Origin: Cristatella mucedo
Lineage: Eukaryota > Bryozoa > Phylactolaemata > Cristatellidae
DNA length: 64,000 nucleotides
Assembly: GCA_009760855.2 (NCBI GenBank)
Contig: WPIO01000044.1
Span: forward strand, 2,119,393-2,183,392
Direction: 5' to 3'
Shown here: in pieces, positions 11,769 through 53,900 of the stretch
Layout: each line of letters opens with the position of its first letter
Position numbering within the stretch: position 1 is the first letter of the stretch
Notes under the pieces: model-generated
Told to the model about the DNA's origin: nothing
The model's database searches: none
Seen by the model: only the letters and a program-made list of their open reading frames with translations
Position numbers and translations under genes: made by a program

Positions 11769-12553
11769 CTACTCACGCTCACACTGGATACACGCACTAG
11801 ACGCACGCACTTGATGGATTTGATCGGTTCCCACAACCAGCTCCCGACCACTCGGCTGTGTATGCCGGCATGGATCATTAGGGGCAAGGGTGAAACCCCA
11901 GCATAGTGCCACCATCCTCAATGCCATTAGTGCTTTGTTGTAGGTCGATAATTTGAGCCAGGAGCATGTGCCTGGGTGTAACACCACTTACTAGCCGTAG
12001 TTTAAGATTTTTTTAAAGTAGGTCTTGAATATAAATAGAAAGGAGCAGACACAGCTCACAGCATGTTGTAGGTAAGTGCCTTTAACTAAATCTCGGCCGG
12101 CAGGTGTGTGTGCGTGTGGTCACGTGAAATCTCGAATAACTTAAGCCAGTGATATACAGCACGCATCCGTGCATTTGCATCTGGAGAAAGAACCACCATT
12201 TTCTGTTCACAATTGCCCGGGATGGGGGCTTGGAAGTTGATGCCACCCTCCGAACCTGTTCGACTGGCTGCAATGCCTTCGAAGATGATGGACCATTGCT
12301 AAGTGCTTGCTATATGCTACGAGTTCACACAGCTTGAGACTGCCCATCACACTGGCTTACTTATAGAGTGGTTTGATCTTGAACGATCACAGTGATCACA
12401 GAGTGATCACACGAGGATGCTAGGCAGCAGAGAAGTAAGTACTTTGACTAGTTTAGCAAGACGAATGAAGCATTGCTGAGCGCTCTGTTGTCTGCCCACA
12501 AACACCAGACATCGACTACAAACCGATAGAATTGGGATGGGTATCATCTAAGG
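11768..12553. other. Non-coding stretch
   Basis: No gene, RNA or named repeat was recognised. A short duplication, GATCACAGTGATCACAGAGTGATCAC, lies around 12385-12410. Confidence 0.4.
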
Positions 12554-12739
12554 TAGCGGTTCTCAACGTTCCTGATGCAGCCACCCTTTAATGCAAATCC
12601 TCATGTTGTGGCGACCCCAACCGTAAAATTTTTGCTTGCAAAGTTTGGAAATGCATGTTTACCGATGGTCTTAGGCGACCCCTGTGAAAGGGTCGTTCGA
12701 CCCCCAAAGGGGTCGCAACCCACAGGCTAAGAACCGTTG
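12554..12739. mobile_element. Short hAT-type element resembling SPIN
   Basis: The ends are inverted repeats: TAGCGGTTCTCAAC on the left and GCTAAGAACCGTTG on the right. Inside are several segments I recognise from the SPIN family of hAT transposons: CCTCATGTTGTGGCGACCCC on the left and CGATGGTCTTAGGCGACCCC, then GGGTCGTTCGACCCCCAAAG, on the right. At 186 bp with no coding capacity it is a non-autonomous (MITE-like) form. No clean 8-bp target duplication remains. The family assignment is from memory of the consensus, not from a search. Confidence 0.75.
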
Positions 12740-13143
12740 ATCGCTTGCTACCCTTGCCACCGGCTACTCGGCTTTGATACTTGAATGGATAGCAGGTTGC
12801 TGGGTGTGGGTGAAGGCGTCTGCGTGAGGCTCTTCGCAAAGCCTAGCAGCTCACTTAGCCTCCCTAGTAGCTGCCAGTCTGTGTGACACGCGGTCTGCAT
12901 TGGTGCTAATCGCCCGGCAGCAGCAGCAGGATGTGAGGTGTGTACGCCTGTAGAAGCAGCGCCTATGCTCTTCGATTCCTTCTTCATCGATGCCACTCGC
13001 TCAGGCCTTCAGCGTGCTAAGCTGGTCTGGAGGACTCCGGTTGCACTGTTGCCATTATTACAACGTCGCTGGCAAACTTCTGCTGTCTCGCGGTTTGTTG
13101 CGCCCTGACGCCAAAGCCCTTTTTTCTTTACCGCCGTGTCCAG
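12740..13143. other. Sequence just upstream of the first recognised ERC exon
   Basis: No exon is supported. The last 30 bases are a pyrimidine-rich tract (TTTTTTCTTTACC) ending in the acceptor CAG at 13141-13143. An 82-codon minus-strand frame at 12748-12996 is open but unsupported. Confidence 0.5.
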
Positions 13144-42576
<29,433 letters not shown>

Positions 42577-44714
42577 ATCAGTCTTCGAAATGCTGTTGCT
42601 ATATAATACAATGCTCGTTGGTATTCGCCAGCTAGCGAATGCATTCGATGCCTAGTTTTGCTTTTTGTACTAAGCCTACATTTGGCTTCCTACCTGTAGT
42701 TTAATTATAATAACCAATATAAACTTGTGTTGGCTAATAGTGACTGAAAGCTTATGTGATGACGTCTTGCAGCAGACAGTTTAGGAAGCATCATTTTGCA
42801 GCGAATACATTGTGATTCCTAGAGTCAATGGTGTTCAAGTTGTGAGTATTTGTGTAGCACTGCTTTGTATTACAGGTGAAGTGAAACTTGGTAAATGTGG
42901 ATGCATGGCGACAAAATAAGGCCTCCTTAATCGTGAGCAAAGCCACCGTGGTCGAGGCATTGCATATGCCTGCAGTTCTAAGAAATAGCTATTTCTAAGA
43001 AATAGCTAGCTATTTAAAAACTAAACATGTAGCCTATGTTAAATTACTATTAAATTATTATTATTAAATATGTAGTCTTCGAATAATCTAATTCATCTTT
43101 GTACGACTTTGCTGATGTCATTGCTGCTGCAGTATTCTGTGAAAGTGGTGAAGTGTTGCTCGCATTAACGAGTTTCATGAGAAAGATAAATTGCACTGGG
43201 TCAGCATGAAAATATGGTTGGTGGCAGCATGGGCAGTGTCAGCATGCATGAGCACACAAAGGACGAATCGCAAGGACCCACTGTAAGCTATGATAAATAG
43301 ATGCTTTTTTAGCTTCTTTTTAAATCTCAAGTCATGATGTCAGTCGGGAGTAATTTCCAAGCTTTGGGAGCATACGAGCTAAAGGCATGGTCTCCAAAAG
43401 ATTTGAGGTTCGTACGAGGTGTAGCCAAACTATTTGATTCAGAAAAGCAGGTGGTACGATGCCTAGCCTGGTGGGTCAGTGGATCTGATAGGTAGGCTGG
43501 CACCAAAGAATGAAGGGACCTAAAAGTGAGTGAAAAAACCTTGAAGTCGATGTGCTGCTTGACTGGGAGCCAGTGCAGGTCGACAAGAAGTGGTGTGATG
43601 TGGCAAATACGACACTCACGACAGACAAGCCTAGTTACAGAGTTTTGTGCCAACTGTAAGTGCCTGATTGCATCGGCCGGATGTGCGTAGATAGACTGAC
43701 AGAGCCGTTTTTCAAACTGGTCAATTGGACTGCTCAGTGCCACTACCGTTTAGTAGTGTAGAACACTATTAAATATATGCTTCCGAAATGCGACTACATA
43801 AAACTTATTTAACTCCATAGTTCGTTGTGTGAGCCAGTCTTTTGGGTATGCTGCTGCTTTTGAATTTGATGCACCAACCAAATGTTCGGTGTGACCTCGA
43901 GCTGACCAGGCAGATCGCTGGGGATCCCTGTTGTAGCTGCAGCTTGAATGGTTGCTTGGCAGTTGCTCGTACACGGGAAGTAAGACATGATTTCGTCATT
44001 TTGGTGACGTTCAGCAGGTGTAGGAATAGGGATCCAGGTTGCTGATCCATTACAGGGAGTGGCAAAAGCCTCCCTGCCTCTGCCAGTACACATGTCTTCA
44101 TCCAGCTAGGAGTTCTCTTGGGTAATTTGTGCAAAGGACGACAATTTGTGCAGAGGATTGATTACCAGAAGTTATTTTCAAGACCACGTTAATTGCAAAG
44201 GACGTCAACCATACACCAATCAAGCCGATAGCACCAGCAGCCTGGCTTGGCTTTAGGGCTGTCTAGCGGTCACGGCAGGGGCAAAGGTGAGGCGAGGGAT
44301 AAACTAGTGTAAGAAGGCCTCTGTGTCCAGGGGGGGCCAAGGCCCTCCGGCTCTGCCTCCATTATTAATTTGGACTCCATGCCCACAAACTTTGCCACTG
44401 ACAAAATTGTGAGCAGTCGATCGACTCATCAAACTAGCTAGTACCGTATTTGTGAAGAATCATCAAGGCAAATACAGTAGCATGAATCAATTGTATAAAG
44501 AGTTTGTACCCACACGAAACAGGTTATAAGACATTGCGATAAATATACACAATTGTAAAGGGAGTTCGCTATTACAGGTGTGTAATCAAGAAGATTGCAG
44601 GTGCCACTGCAATCGCTTAGTGTCAAGAGCCATTAGTTCAGTTGATATAAGACTGGGTAGTAACAGAAAAGCAACCAAATAATATATATACCGTTCACAC
44701 CACTGGCCAGCAGG
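42577..44714. other. Between the ERC and separase 3' ends
   Basis: The two genes converge here. It contains the LINE1 at 43160-43735. A tandem TTTCTAAGAAATAGCTA repeat lies near 42985-43015. No other gene was recognised and no clear AATAAA signal was assigned to either gene. Confidence 0.5.
43160..43735 (-). mobile_element. LINE1 3' fragment
   Basis: Minus strand: RHLQLAQNSVTRLVCREC to AFSSYAPKAWKLLPTDI, then the 3' tail to about 43160. The 5' end is cut near 43735. Confidence 0.87.
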
Positions 44715-44931
44715 CTACTTAAGAACTACTGGCAAGCCATAAGCGACTGGTGAAGCGCCAATCATAAAAGGCAGCTTGCATGCACTTCTTGCACTGCCAA
44801 TGCTGTTCAGCAGATGGCCCCTATTTCCACGGCTGCTACCATCATCGGCCATCCAGACGTTGAGCAGAGCCTTCAGGAAGCGGTCGATGTCCCTGTCTGT
44901 GACGTCCCACAGGTTGGCGATGATGCATGGG
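44715..44931 (-). CDS. Separase last exon
   Basis: 217 bases, phase 2 in, ending with TAG at 44717-44715. With the TG left by the previous exon it makes GGC|PCIIANLWDVTDRDIDRF, then ACKLPFMIGASPVAYGLPVV and LK. Acceptor TCTTTTACAG. These are the most conserved separase C-terminal segments. Confidence 0.96.
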
Positions 44932-47900
44932 CTGTAAAAGATATTCGGACAATGCTGAATGCCCTGCAACAATTCCATGAAAGCAAATGGGGGCAGTTAA
45001 CAGATGAAAGGAACAGAACAGATGCGTTTTTGCTGAGACTTGAGCATAGTATTGACTTCAAGACCCTCTCTCGCCTACAGTTTGCTTCACTCGCTTGCAC
45101 AAAAGTACCAGTCTGACCTACGGTGCTTCTCCAGAGTGTGCTGTCGCACCACTTGCTCTTTTATTTCTAGTCGACTGGCTGTTCCTTGCACTAAATTAAA
45201 ATCACTAAGCGATCAGGCCTTCAGTTCATATAGACCGAAGTCTGTAACTAGCTTCCAGCTTCTGTCACCACCTGCATTGACTTTGCATCACTTTAGTCTC
45301 ACCAAAAAACACATCTGATCCACTCAGCTTTCCCTCAGCCCCAGTTAACTTGAATGCTTTCTTCTATGTGTGCTTTGCTCATCTCTACTTCACAAAGTGC
45401 AGGGATCTCACTTATCAGTGGCCCCGAGTGTTTTTTTGTGAAAGGATAGTTATGGCATAGTGAGAAGAGTAGATGCAGACCGCTCAAGTAAGTACCCATA
45501 CCCACCTAAACCCATGTATACAAGGCAGGTGTCAGTGACGTCTGTGATCTCATAGGTGGGTATGGGTACCCAGTTGGGGGCTCTGGTGTAGAGATGACAA
45601 GACCAGGCTAGGCTTCAGAAGAATACCATGCTAGGGAAGCCTCCTCTAAAGCAGAATAAGTAAGCTGCCACAGGCCTTCTGCATCTCTGCCAACTCTGGC
45701 CTGACGAAATCTACCCCTCTAACATTGAAGATCAGAACCCTAATCATGATTTGCACGAATACTTACTTATTTACTAAAATTTTCCAAAAAATTGTAAAGT
45801 TAATAGTCCTTCGAAACTGGCGCTAATTTGGCCTGATGGATTGGTACTCGCCGTTTCATCTATGGCTGTGCATGATCGCAGGGGTCACAATATGCACCTT
45901 AATAACTAGGTGGTTCACCACTAAGCGGTGGTCCCAAGTGTCTATTTCTGTGTTTCTGCATAGTGTTCTAAGCATAACACCTTGCATGCCATTACACCTA
46001 GGGTATTGCTTCTCTTGCAGAAACTTGTATTGTACAGCATCTGGATAGAGCTTTGGTACTCGGGGTAACGACTCATCATTAGTATTACATGGCGCACAGG
46101 GAAATAATAATATAAATTGTGAAAAGAAGTGGACCAAGCTCAAATCCCTGGGGTAGTCAGTACTTTTGAGGCTCTCCGGATGACAGTTGCCAATTGACAT
46201 CAATGCTCTAAAGTTTTCCACCGAGATAGCACCTTAACAAATTGCAGTGCTGTGGTGCCAGGGCAAGACCAGGTTCAAGAAGGACTACTACTAATAATAA
46301 AAATAATAATAATACACTTGATATAGCCCTCAGAGAACTCAATTTCTTTCTAGGCACTTTACAATTGCTGCAAAGGAAACTCTCCTGCATAACCCCCACA
46401 TGGTCTTTATGACTTTGTGGAGTTACTGACGGGGGTACATTACATTACATTACAAAAGAAGCACAATCGAAGGGTTAGTGGTTGCATGCTGAATAAACAA
46501 CAAGAATAACATGGTTAGGACATAAACAGTGTCAGCATGCAAGACTAAGTGATCGAGAGTTTCAAATGTTGAGAAACCAAGTAGAGATGGTACCTAAGTC
46601 AGCATTCCAAGGGAGGTCAATCTAGACCCACAACAGTGCTGACTCTAAGGAGTGATTAGCTCTTAAACCTGACTAGGACTGAATTGCTCTGTTGGAAGTG
46701 GTGATGTAAGAGCTAAGATGGTCTGCCACTACTTGCTCCAGTAACTATGATAGGACCGGAAATAGGAAGCCTGCTGACATGAACATTAGAATTAGCAACT
46801 GGAGCATGAACGAAGGGAATCCTGGCAAATGTCTGATGATGCCAAAAAGTAGACAGCCCTGGAAAGGTTGAGAGCACTCACGTACTACTTTCTAACAAAT
46901 GGCTATAGCACTCTAAAGAACCCCTCACAGCATTCCTGCATCGGCTACTTAAACGCAAGGTCGTCCTATTAAAATATGGTGGTATCACAAAAGCATACTC
47001 CACGGAAAAGTCGACGAGCTTGCATCCCAATTGAAGAGCTGGTATGGACAGCAAGCCATGAGTTGAGTGGGCACGTGACAGTTGACTAGAAGCCAGATGG
47101 ACATTAAGATATCATTCTTAAACTAGCTGTCTCAAAATAAAGGCCTCTGCTAATGGTCTCGGACAATTGCCCTTTTATGTAGATCAATCTTCCGTCACAC
47201 TGAGCCGGGAAATGCAGGATCAGCATCAACAGGTCAAAGCTGAAGTTTGTGGCAAAGTTCGTCCTTAAAGTCAGCAAGGGTCCCGAGGTTACAAAAAACG
47301 CCTTACATAACGATAAGCTTAAGGTCCACGTGCTGGTTAAAGGCAAATATGATTAGGCAGGTGTGGTGACCACATTGCATGTGACTGGCTAGTCTGCAGC
47401 AGCAGGCCATGATAAGCTATCGGTATTTTTTCTGTAGCTAGAGTCATAGCACTGACAGAACAGCGCGGCATACAGAGGAGCACATAGCTGCCACCTAGAA
47501 TGCCACAGACGTTGCTGCTTCGGCTGCTGGCCCTTCTCGTGGGCTGCTCCCAATTCACTCATCTGCGGGCAGCTCCTGCTACCCCATTGCCGAGACGGCT
47601 GGGCAGCTTCAACGTCAAGTACCCGGCCTTTTTAGCACTTCATCAGAACAGCAGTGCTACAGGAGTAGAAGATGCTTGGGACTTGCTCATTTCCACTTTC
47701 GATGCTATACCGTTTTCGACCGACGGTGTCTACTTAGCCGCGGGGCTGGCGAAGTACTTGTCCGATCCATCTACAATTCCAGTCAGCTTGATATCGACCC
47801 AGGTGGTGTGGCCCAACGAGATCCAGAGCGTGCCAGGTAACTATCAATCCCTTTGATGCCTCTGCTTGATTTGGGAGTCCAGGATCGAGTGTGCCTATGC

Positions 47901-50900
47901 TACAAACTTCTGTGAGAGCTTAGTGAAACTAAGGTAAGAAAATGAGTGTGAGAGAATATATGTGTGAGAGAGACTTAGTGCTTGCGAGCTTCGCTGCAGA
48001 GTGAGTAGCCTAGAGGTGACAAAAACAAGGCATGGCTTTGAAAAGAATGCTATAGCCTGCAGCAGGGAAGAGTCTGCTACATTAGAAGAAGGGTAGCTCC
48101 ATAGCCATCGATCTACTGAACAAAAGACTGAGCAGTCGCTTAGCTCAGAGTGGACCAAAGACCAATGCATGGCCAGTTAACAAAGACCGGTACTGCTGTA
48201 AGGGTCACACAAGCTACCAGCAAGGCTGTTGCAGAAACAGCCAGGTGTAACCAACTGCCCAGCACTTGACACCCGAGCAGCTTGACCGGGCGAGATTCGA
48301 CTAGAATCTCATTAGCGGCTGAATTGTAAACGGTTAGCTCACACAAGCTCATACGTAAATCGGCTAAGGCAGAAGATCAGAAAGGCAACAACTGACTGTC
48401 TTACGGATGTGCTTATCAGATGCCAATTAAAAAATATAACGGTTGATCAAAACATAAAACGTATTGTCATATTCAACCATTAGCACACAATCGTCTGATA
48501 ACGTAGGAACATGCCGTTGTAATCGTGGCCCAATAAGGTTAATACGTCGAAGAAATAGTAAAAAAAAAACAAGATCAATGGCTGGATATAAAAGCAGAGT
48601 GATAGTCTTGTAGCGCTATTACCAGAGCCTTCGTATAAGCAAGCCACCCTAAGAGAACTAAAACTCTTTTTAAACACTTCATATAGATTGGATGGAAACA
48701 TTTAAATTAATCGATAATAAAAAATAATAAAACCTTTGTTTTTATATTAGGCCCTAGATAACAAAATCTTTCTCTAGGTACTTCACCGAGGACGGAAATT
48801 AAGCACATTAACTGATTAGTGGTAATCATAGGCACAATTTCAGAATGCTTAGGCACTTGCGGGACAATTCACACGGGCGTCAGTGAATTCCGGGCTTAGG
48901 TTGTATGGAAACTGGAGGCACGGTCTCCAAAGGCTCCACGGCCACAGGAGCGCAACGTGCATGAGGAGGCACTTTTTCTTATAGCTTAGCTGGAGCAAGA
49001 AAATGGGGGAACGTAAAAGTGAGTGGCAGGACCTCTGAGTCAATTCACTCCTTGATTGGGATACAGCAGGTTGAAGAGAAGCATTACTCTATGGTAGTTT
49101 CGACATTTTGTCTTCGTCAGAGATCGGAGAAAATAACCCATAGCTGACGAAATGTAAGAAATATGGTACCTATGCCTTGACACCCGCTTTAAATCACGTG
49201 CTGAAATCAGTTTTGAGGTCATACTGATCCTGACTTGCCCAACTGTGCTAATATTCTATCAAGAAAGTAGATGACTCCCAGACCCTCGTTTGGGCCAGGT
49301 AGTCATTGCCTGCACCAGACAGCTGATGGGTAAGCTCTTCAGCAACTACATCACTGTAAGCGATGGGTTGATGGCTCTTCTGCCGGCATATAGACGAGGC
49401 TGTTGAATCAGCTAAACTTTACTTGCCCCTGGGCCTTAGCCCAGGGCCAAGTAGCTTACACTTCACGACCTAGGTCGTGGGTCAGAATCCTGCAGCAGGC
49501 AATTCTCTATCGCCCACGGCAACCTGTGGTGACAGCCCAGTAAAGCTCTTCTGCTATCTAAATGATGCCGCTGTTAAATAAGCTAGCCTTCAACTTTTTA
49601 AACCGAAAGGCATTATACACAGTTGATGAGGATGCCCAAATGAAAGGCAGCATGTGTAGCCTGAACTATGCAGAAAACCTAGTAACAAGAGTGACCATCA
49701 GCAAGCAAAAAATAGCTCTAATCCCTCCTTTTAAGCTATGCAAATAAGCTTTTGTAAGAATCCCTTAATAGGCACAGCTCCTGACATAGCATGTCTTCAC
49801 ACAGTGAACAGTGCAATTCATCGACAGCAGGCAATCGCCACGAGATCAGCATGTCCAACCGATGATCTGCATCAAATGGCACAGTATCACTGGGAACCTG
49901 CATGCAAAAATCGAAAATGGCCGATAATGTGCCACCCTACATAGCAGGAATAGCGGGCTTTGGACGTTCTGGCTGTTTTTGTCCTCCTGAATGGTTGCAA
50001 ATTTGACTGTTAAGACCACGAGGCTACATGTTGGGACCTAATGCTATAATCAGAACGTTCTAGCAAACAAACACTCAGTCTCCGGCATTGTGTGGAATAT
50101 TTATGGTGTTCTGAGCAATATCACCTGCCATGAAAAGAAACCTGTTCAGCATTCTTGCTTTCAGATTATGTCTTCAACCGGCAAATGATACTATCTCCAA
50201 ATGGTTTCCTTGTACCTTTCAAGACGAAGGGGTCTCTTGAATTGTTTGATATTGGCAGTGTGCCTTTCCTTGGGCCATATAAACTGACGTCAGACGATGA
50301 TGAAAGCAGATATTGGTTCTACCACAGGGTAATTTGGAAGGACATGAACGACGATGGGCTTGTGGATGCCGTTACGTGTCGAGCAGATAAGCCTATTATT
50401 GGTATGTACTTGCCATTTCATCAATGTGCATTTTCAAAAATGCGAATGTGCCCTTTCCTCTGGTGTTTGAAATCTTCTGCTAACCACAGTGCATCAGCGG
50501 TTTCTGCACTTCGCCTAGCTAGCAGTACTCTAACATGCCAAGGTGCACATTCACCAACTTAGAATCCACAAATGCTCTTGAAACGACCTGCATGCAGCAT
50601 CTTTACAAGCAGCAACCCTACTTAACTAAAAACTTCTGCTCCTCATAGTTCGGCATGTTAAATCATGGACTGCATGTTCAATGTCACGCAAAGTGGCCAG
50701 CTTGCTGAAATGTACAGCGTCGAAGCGCATGCCATATGCATGTGTTGATCCATGCTGTGTACTCTTAATTAATCATTTGAAGGAACGACAAAGGGAGAGC
50801 TGCTGTGGCTTGAACAGCCGGCCACTGACGAACCATATCGAAATGTACCTTGGAAAGAACATGTAATATCAGCAAATGGACCCGATATTTTCTTGAGATT

Positions 50901-53900
50901 AGTTCAACTAAGCACCTCGACTAATACCGTTGAATGTATCATCACAACCGGATATTTTTCGCAAGAGCTAACGATATTCTGGACCACAGACAGTAATAGT
51001 AACTGGACTGATATTAGTAAGGTGGGTTTGCATGATGGAATCATCACCTGTTCCTTACATTTCACTGCTGCTTGATTGGGCAAAGGGCACTAATATTTTA
51101 TAAACGTACAAGCATAGTTATAATAATCTGTGTACTCCATATAGGCACCTGCCGCTATGACAAGCTGACTAAGAATAAGCCGCGCTGTCCCTTCATCATA
51201 GCCTAGTACACACCAAAAGAAGGCTGTCAACAAGCCTAACTAGTAAGATGTAGAAATACTCCTATCCACACGGGTATAAAGCCTTTAATCAAATGAATTG
51301 TAGGTATCCAGCAAAGTGATAGGCCGTACATATGGACACTTTTTCGACATCGTACAAGTTGACCTCAATGGTGATGGCATGGACGATTTGTTGGTGACAA
51401 ATAACGACATAAGTAATGGACAGTTACTTGCATTCGAAATGCCCGACGATTTTCGGTAAGTAAGTTCAGCATGTAATATGTAAGACAGCTTCGAGGACAG
51501 AATGATATCATGCAGTTTATATTCGTTGTGTATTTTAAAAATGCTGCTCAAACGGTAAAAATTTGTGCTAAGCCAACAGCCACACTAATACCGAAAAGCA
51601 AAGCTTTCTCTGTTTCAATTAGCATTCCATCGGCAACCGTTAACGCATCCTGTTTGTCTTCAGTAATTAATACGGATCTTGGATGCCGAATGAACAAGTA
51701 TCTTAATAGCTGTTATGTTCCAATAGGCAACTGCAGCATCACACCAACCGTCAATTTCGCATGGTTCGTACTGTAGGCATAATCCTATCACACAGGTAAT
51801 TGTGACAACGAGAGCCGTGTCAGATGGCAAACTGCTGAAACATCAATTACTGTAAGTTGTTTAGCAGATGCTAAGTATTGATGGAGAGCCGACATCGAGT
51901 AGTATGATCATGTGCAATGTGTAGTCCTCATATTCACCAGACATTACTAGGTATAACCCCAGGCCTCATCAAACTAAATGCCTTCCAGTTACGTGGCTGT
52001 CCCTGACGGTAGCATGATTCGTGCATCTGCTGTTGCTTTGGTCGCAAAGGACATGCCGATTATTTTGGCAGAACCGGGAACTTTACTTCCCACGTGCTGC
52101 TAGAAGGCCTTAAGCCAGTCAAGGCACAGACCGGCAAGGGGGCACCAGGATCAGCAGTAACATTCTATCCACAAACCAGGTAACTTTGCACAGCGCCATT
52201 CTGAATAGGCTGAGCCAATGGTGACAACCTTGCTAGCCCACGGACTTGATGAGCCGACTACTTTCACCTAGACTCTGTGTTGCAGCACAAAAATCGGCAA
52301 ACCCCTAATAGCACTCTCGGGAGACGACGACGGGCATGTCTACATACTCTCTCCAACCTCCCAGGATCCAGCAGAATGGACCTACGAAGTTACGGTACTT
52401 CAGGATTCGACACCGGGCACAGTCGGGGCTTTAGCCATTGGTGATGTAAACAACGACGGTTACAACGAGATATTTGTGCCTGCCTACAATGATAACACTG
52501 TCACGGCCTATACGTATGGAAGCACCGTCGGCCAGGAGGACCAGCAATCGAGCACTCACCAGCCACCCATGAAGTAATTGAGCACCATGCCAGTAGCATC
52601 CAGTGTGCCCTTGGCCACAAGAGCACCACTGCTACAACCCATCAGTACACTTGCTGGACGGCAGGGCAACGTCTGTATGCTCTCTCCATCCAGATACTTG
52701 CTGCCTGAGCCATGACCACAATATCTGAAAATGGTTTACAGGGTTTTTTAAGCGATTTTTTTTACCAACTGCTGCTACATGCTACAGATACAGCAAAGTG
52801 AAGCACAGTGCATAGCTTGCCATAGCTCATACAGAAAAATATCTGCTTCTGTCAGAGCTCTGACCAGTTGATGTCCACTAGGTTCACGGCCGATGATGCC
52901 ATCCCAGCCCTTTTCGCTACAACGTTTGCATTGGAATGCACTCAGCGGCAGCCCGAATTGTAATCACCACAGCCTGTTTTGGCCACTTGCTGGTCACAGT
53001 TGATGAAAAGCAATGCACATACATTACAATAGATACCTCATGAACCAAGTCTTAAACGTGTCCTCAGTTTTCGGGAGATTGCCGTCAGGATTGAGGACAT
53101 AAAACGTTTTTCGATCGTCGATACCAACATTTGTAATTGACTGAGCATCTAGACGATGGTACGTCAGATGGGCATCGACGAAAGCCAGTGACGGTATTCG
53201 AGTAACCTGTTGCAAACGCAGCGTGGGCATGCTTTCCCATGGAAGATGCTGAAGCTTCTACAATTAAAACGATTACACGCTCAAGGATGCACCCAGCCGG
53301 TTTTGTTTTGCTTGGTAAACTGAGCAGAGCTGAAAGCAGAGCATGCTACAATGTTGATTGATTAGCTCGGCAAAGCCATTAAGAAAGCTCCTTCTAGGCA
53401 AGCCCCCATATCCAGAACGTCTTTAGAGCATACAGTTACAAAATATAGCATACAAGACATACTGCACGTGATTCGTTGTTGCAGTTTTGTACCACAAAGG
53501 CAATTTCCTTCACACCTCTTTCTCGGTAATAGGAAAACTGCCATCATGTTTCTGGACCGTGTATGAACATTTAGCTTTACCAGACTAATGCTATGCTATC
53601 ATCTGAATAGCCCCATAGTGAAACAACTATAATGACCGATGCCAGGGCATAATCTTTGTCTGCACTTCTCTTCTGTTGCTTCCGTTCACGACGACACTCA
53701 GCCCTAGAGGTCGTGCATGTGGTCCACACCACTGGACTCTAGTTGGCATCGACTATTACCACTACCACTACTCACTTTCTCTTTGTTATGTGAGATGAAG
53801 TCTGCTGGCTACCGCATGCGTACCTAAGGTAACTTAGGCTGTGAGTGCTCTATAGAAAACTATCCTGTGAAATGCCCACTTAGTTTTTGTGGAGTTACAG

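Larger units (their letters stand above)
44932..47499. other. Separase last intron, part beyond the nested gene
   Basis: Filled with LINE pieces (45045-45320, 46060-46770), a LINE2 tail (46379-46458) and a 17-bp inverted repeat (45492-45569). The stretch 46780-47490, directly upstream of the nested gene's start codon, should hold its promoter. I see no TATA box or other clear element there. Confidence 0.5.
47837..50164. other. FG-GAP gene intron 1
   Basis: Contains LINE1 (48640-49080, minus) and SINE1 (49372-49586, plus). The remainder shows nothing recognised. Confidence 0.5.

Noticed and set aside
44814-45116. 100-codon plus-strand frame over the separase last exon
   Set aside because: It is the antisense of the well-supported separase C-terminal exon.
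48480-48701. Minus-strand frame with LTLLGHDYNGMFL, at first taken for the separase GHG motif
   Set aside because: The real catalytic exon (YCGHGSGSKYL and GCSSG) is at 52724-52560 with perfect splice phase. This frame lies in the intron, lacks the GHGxG pattern and overlaps a LINE1 remnant.
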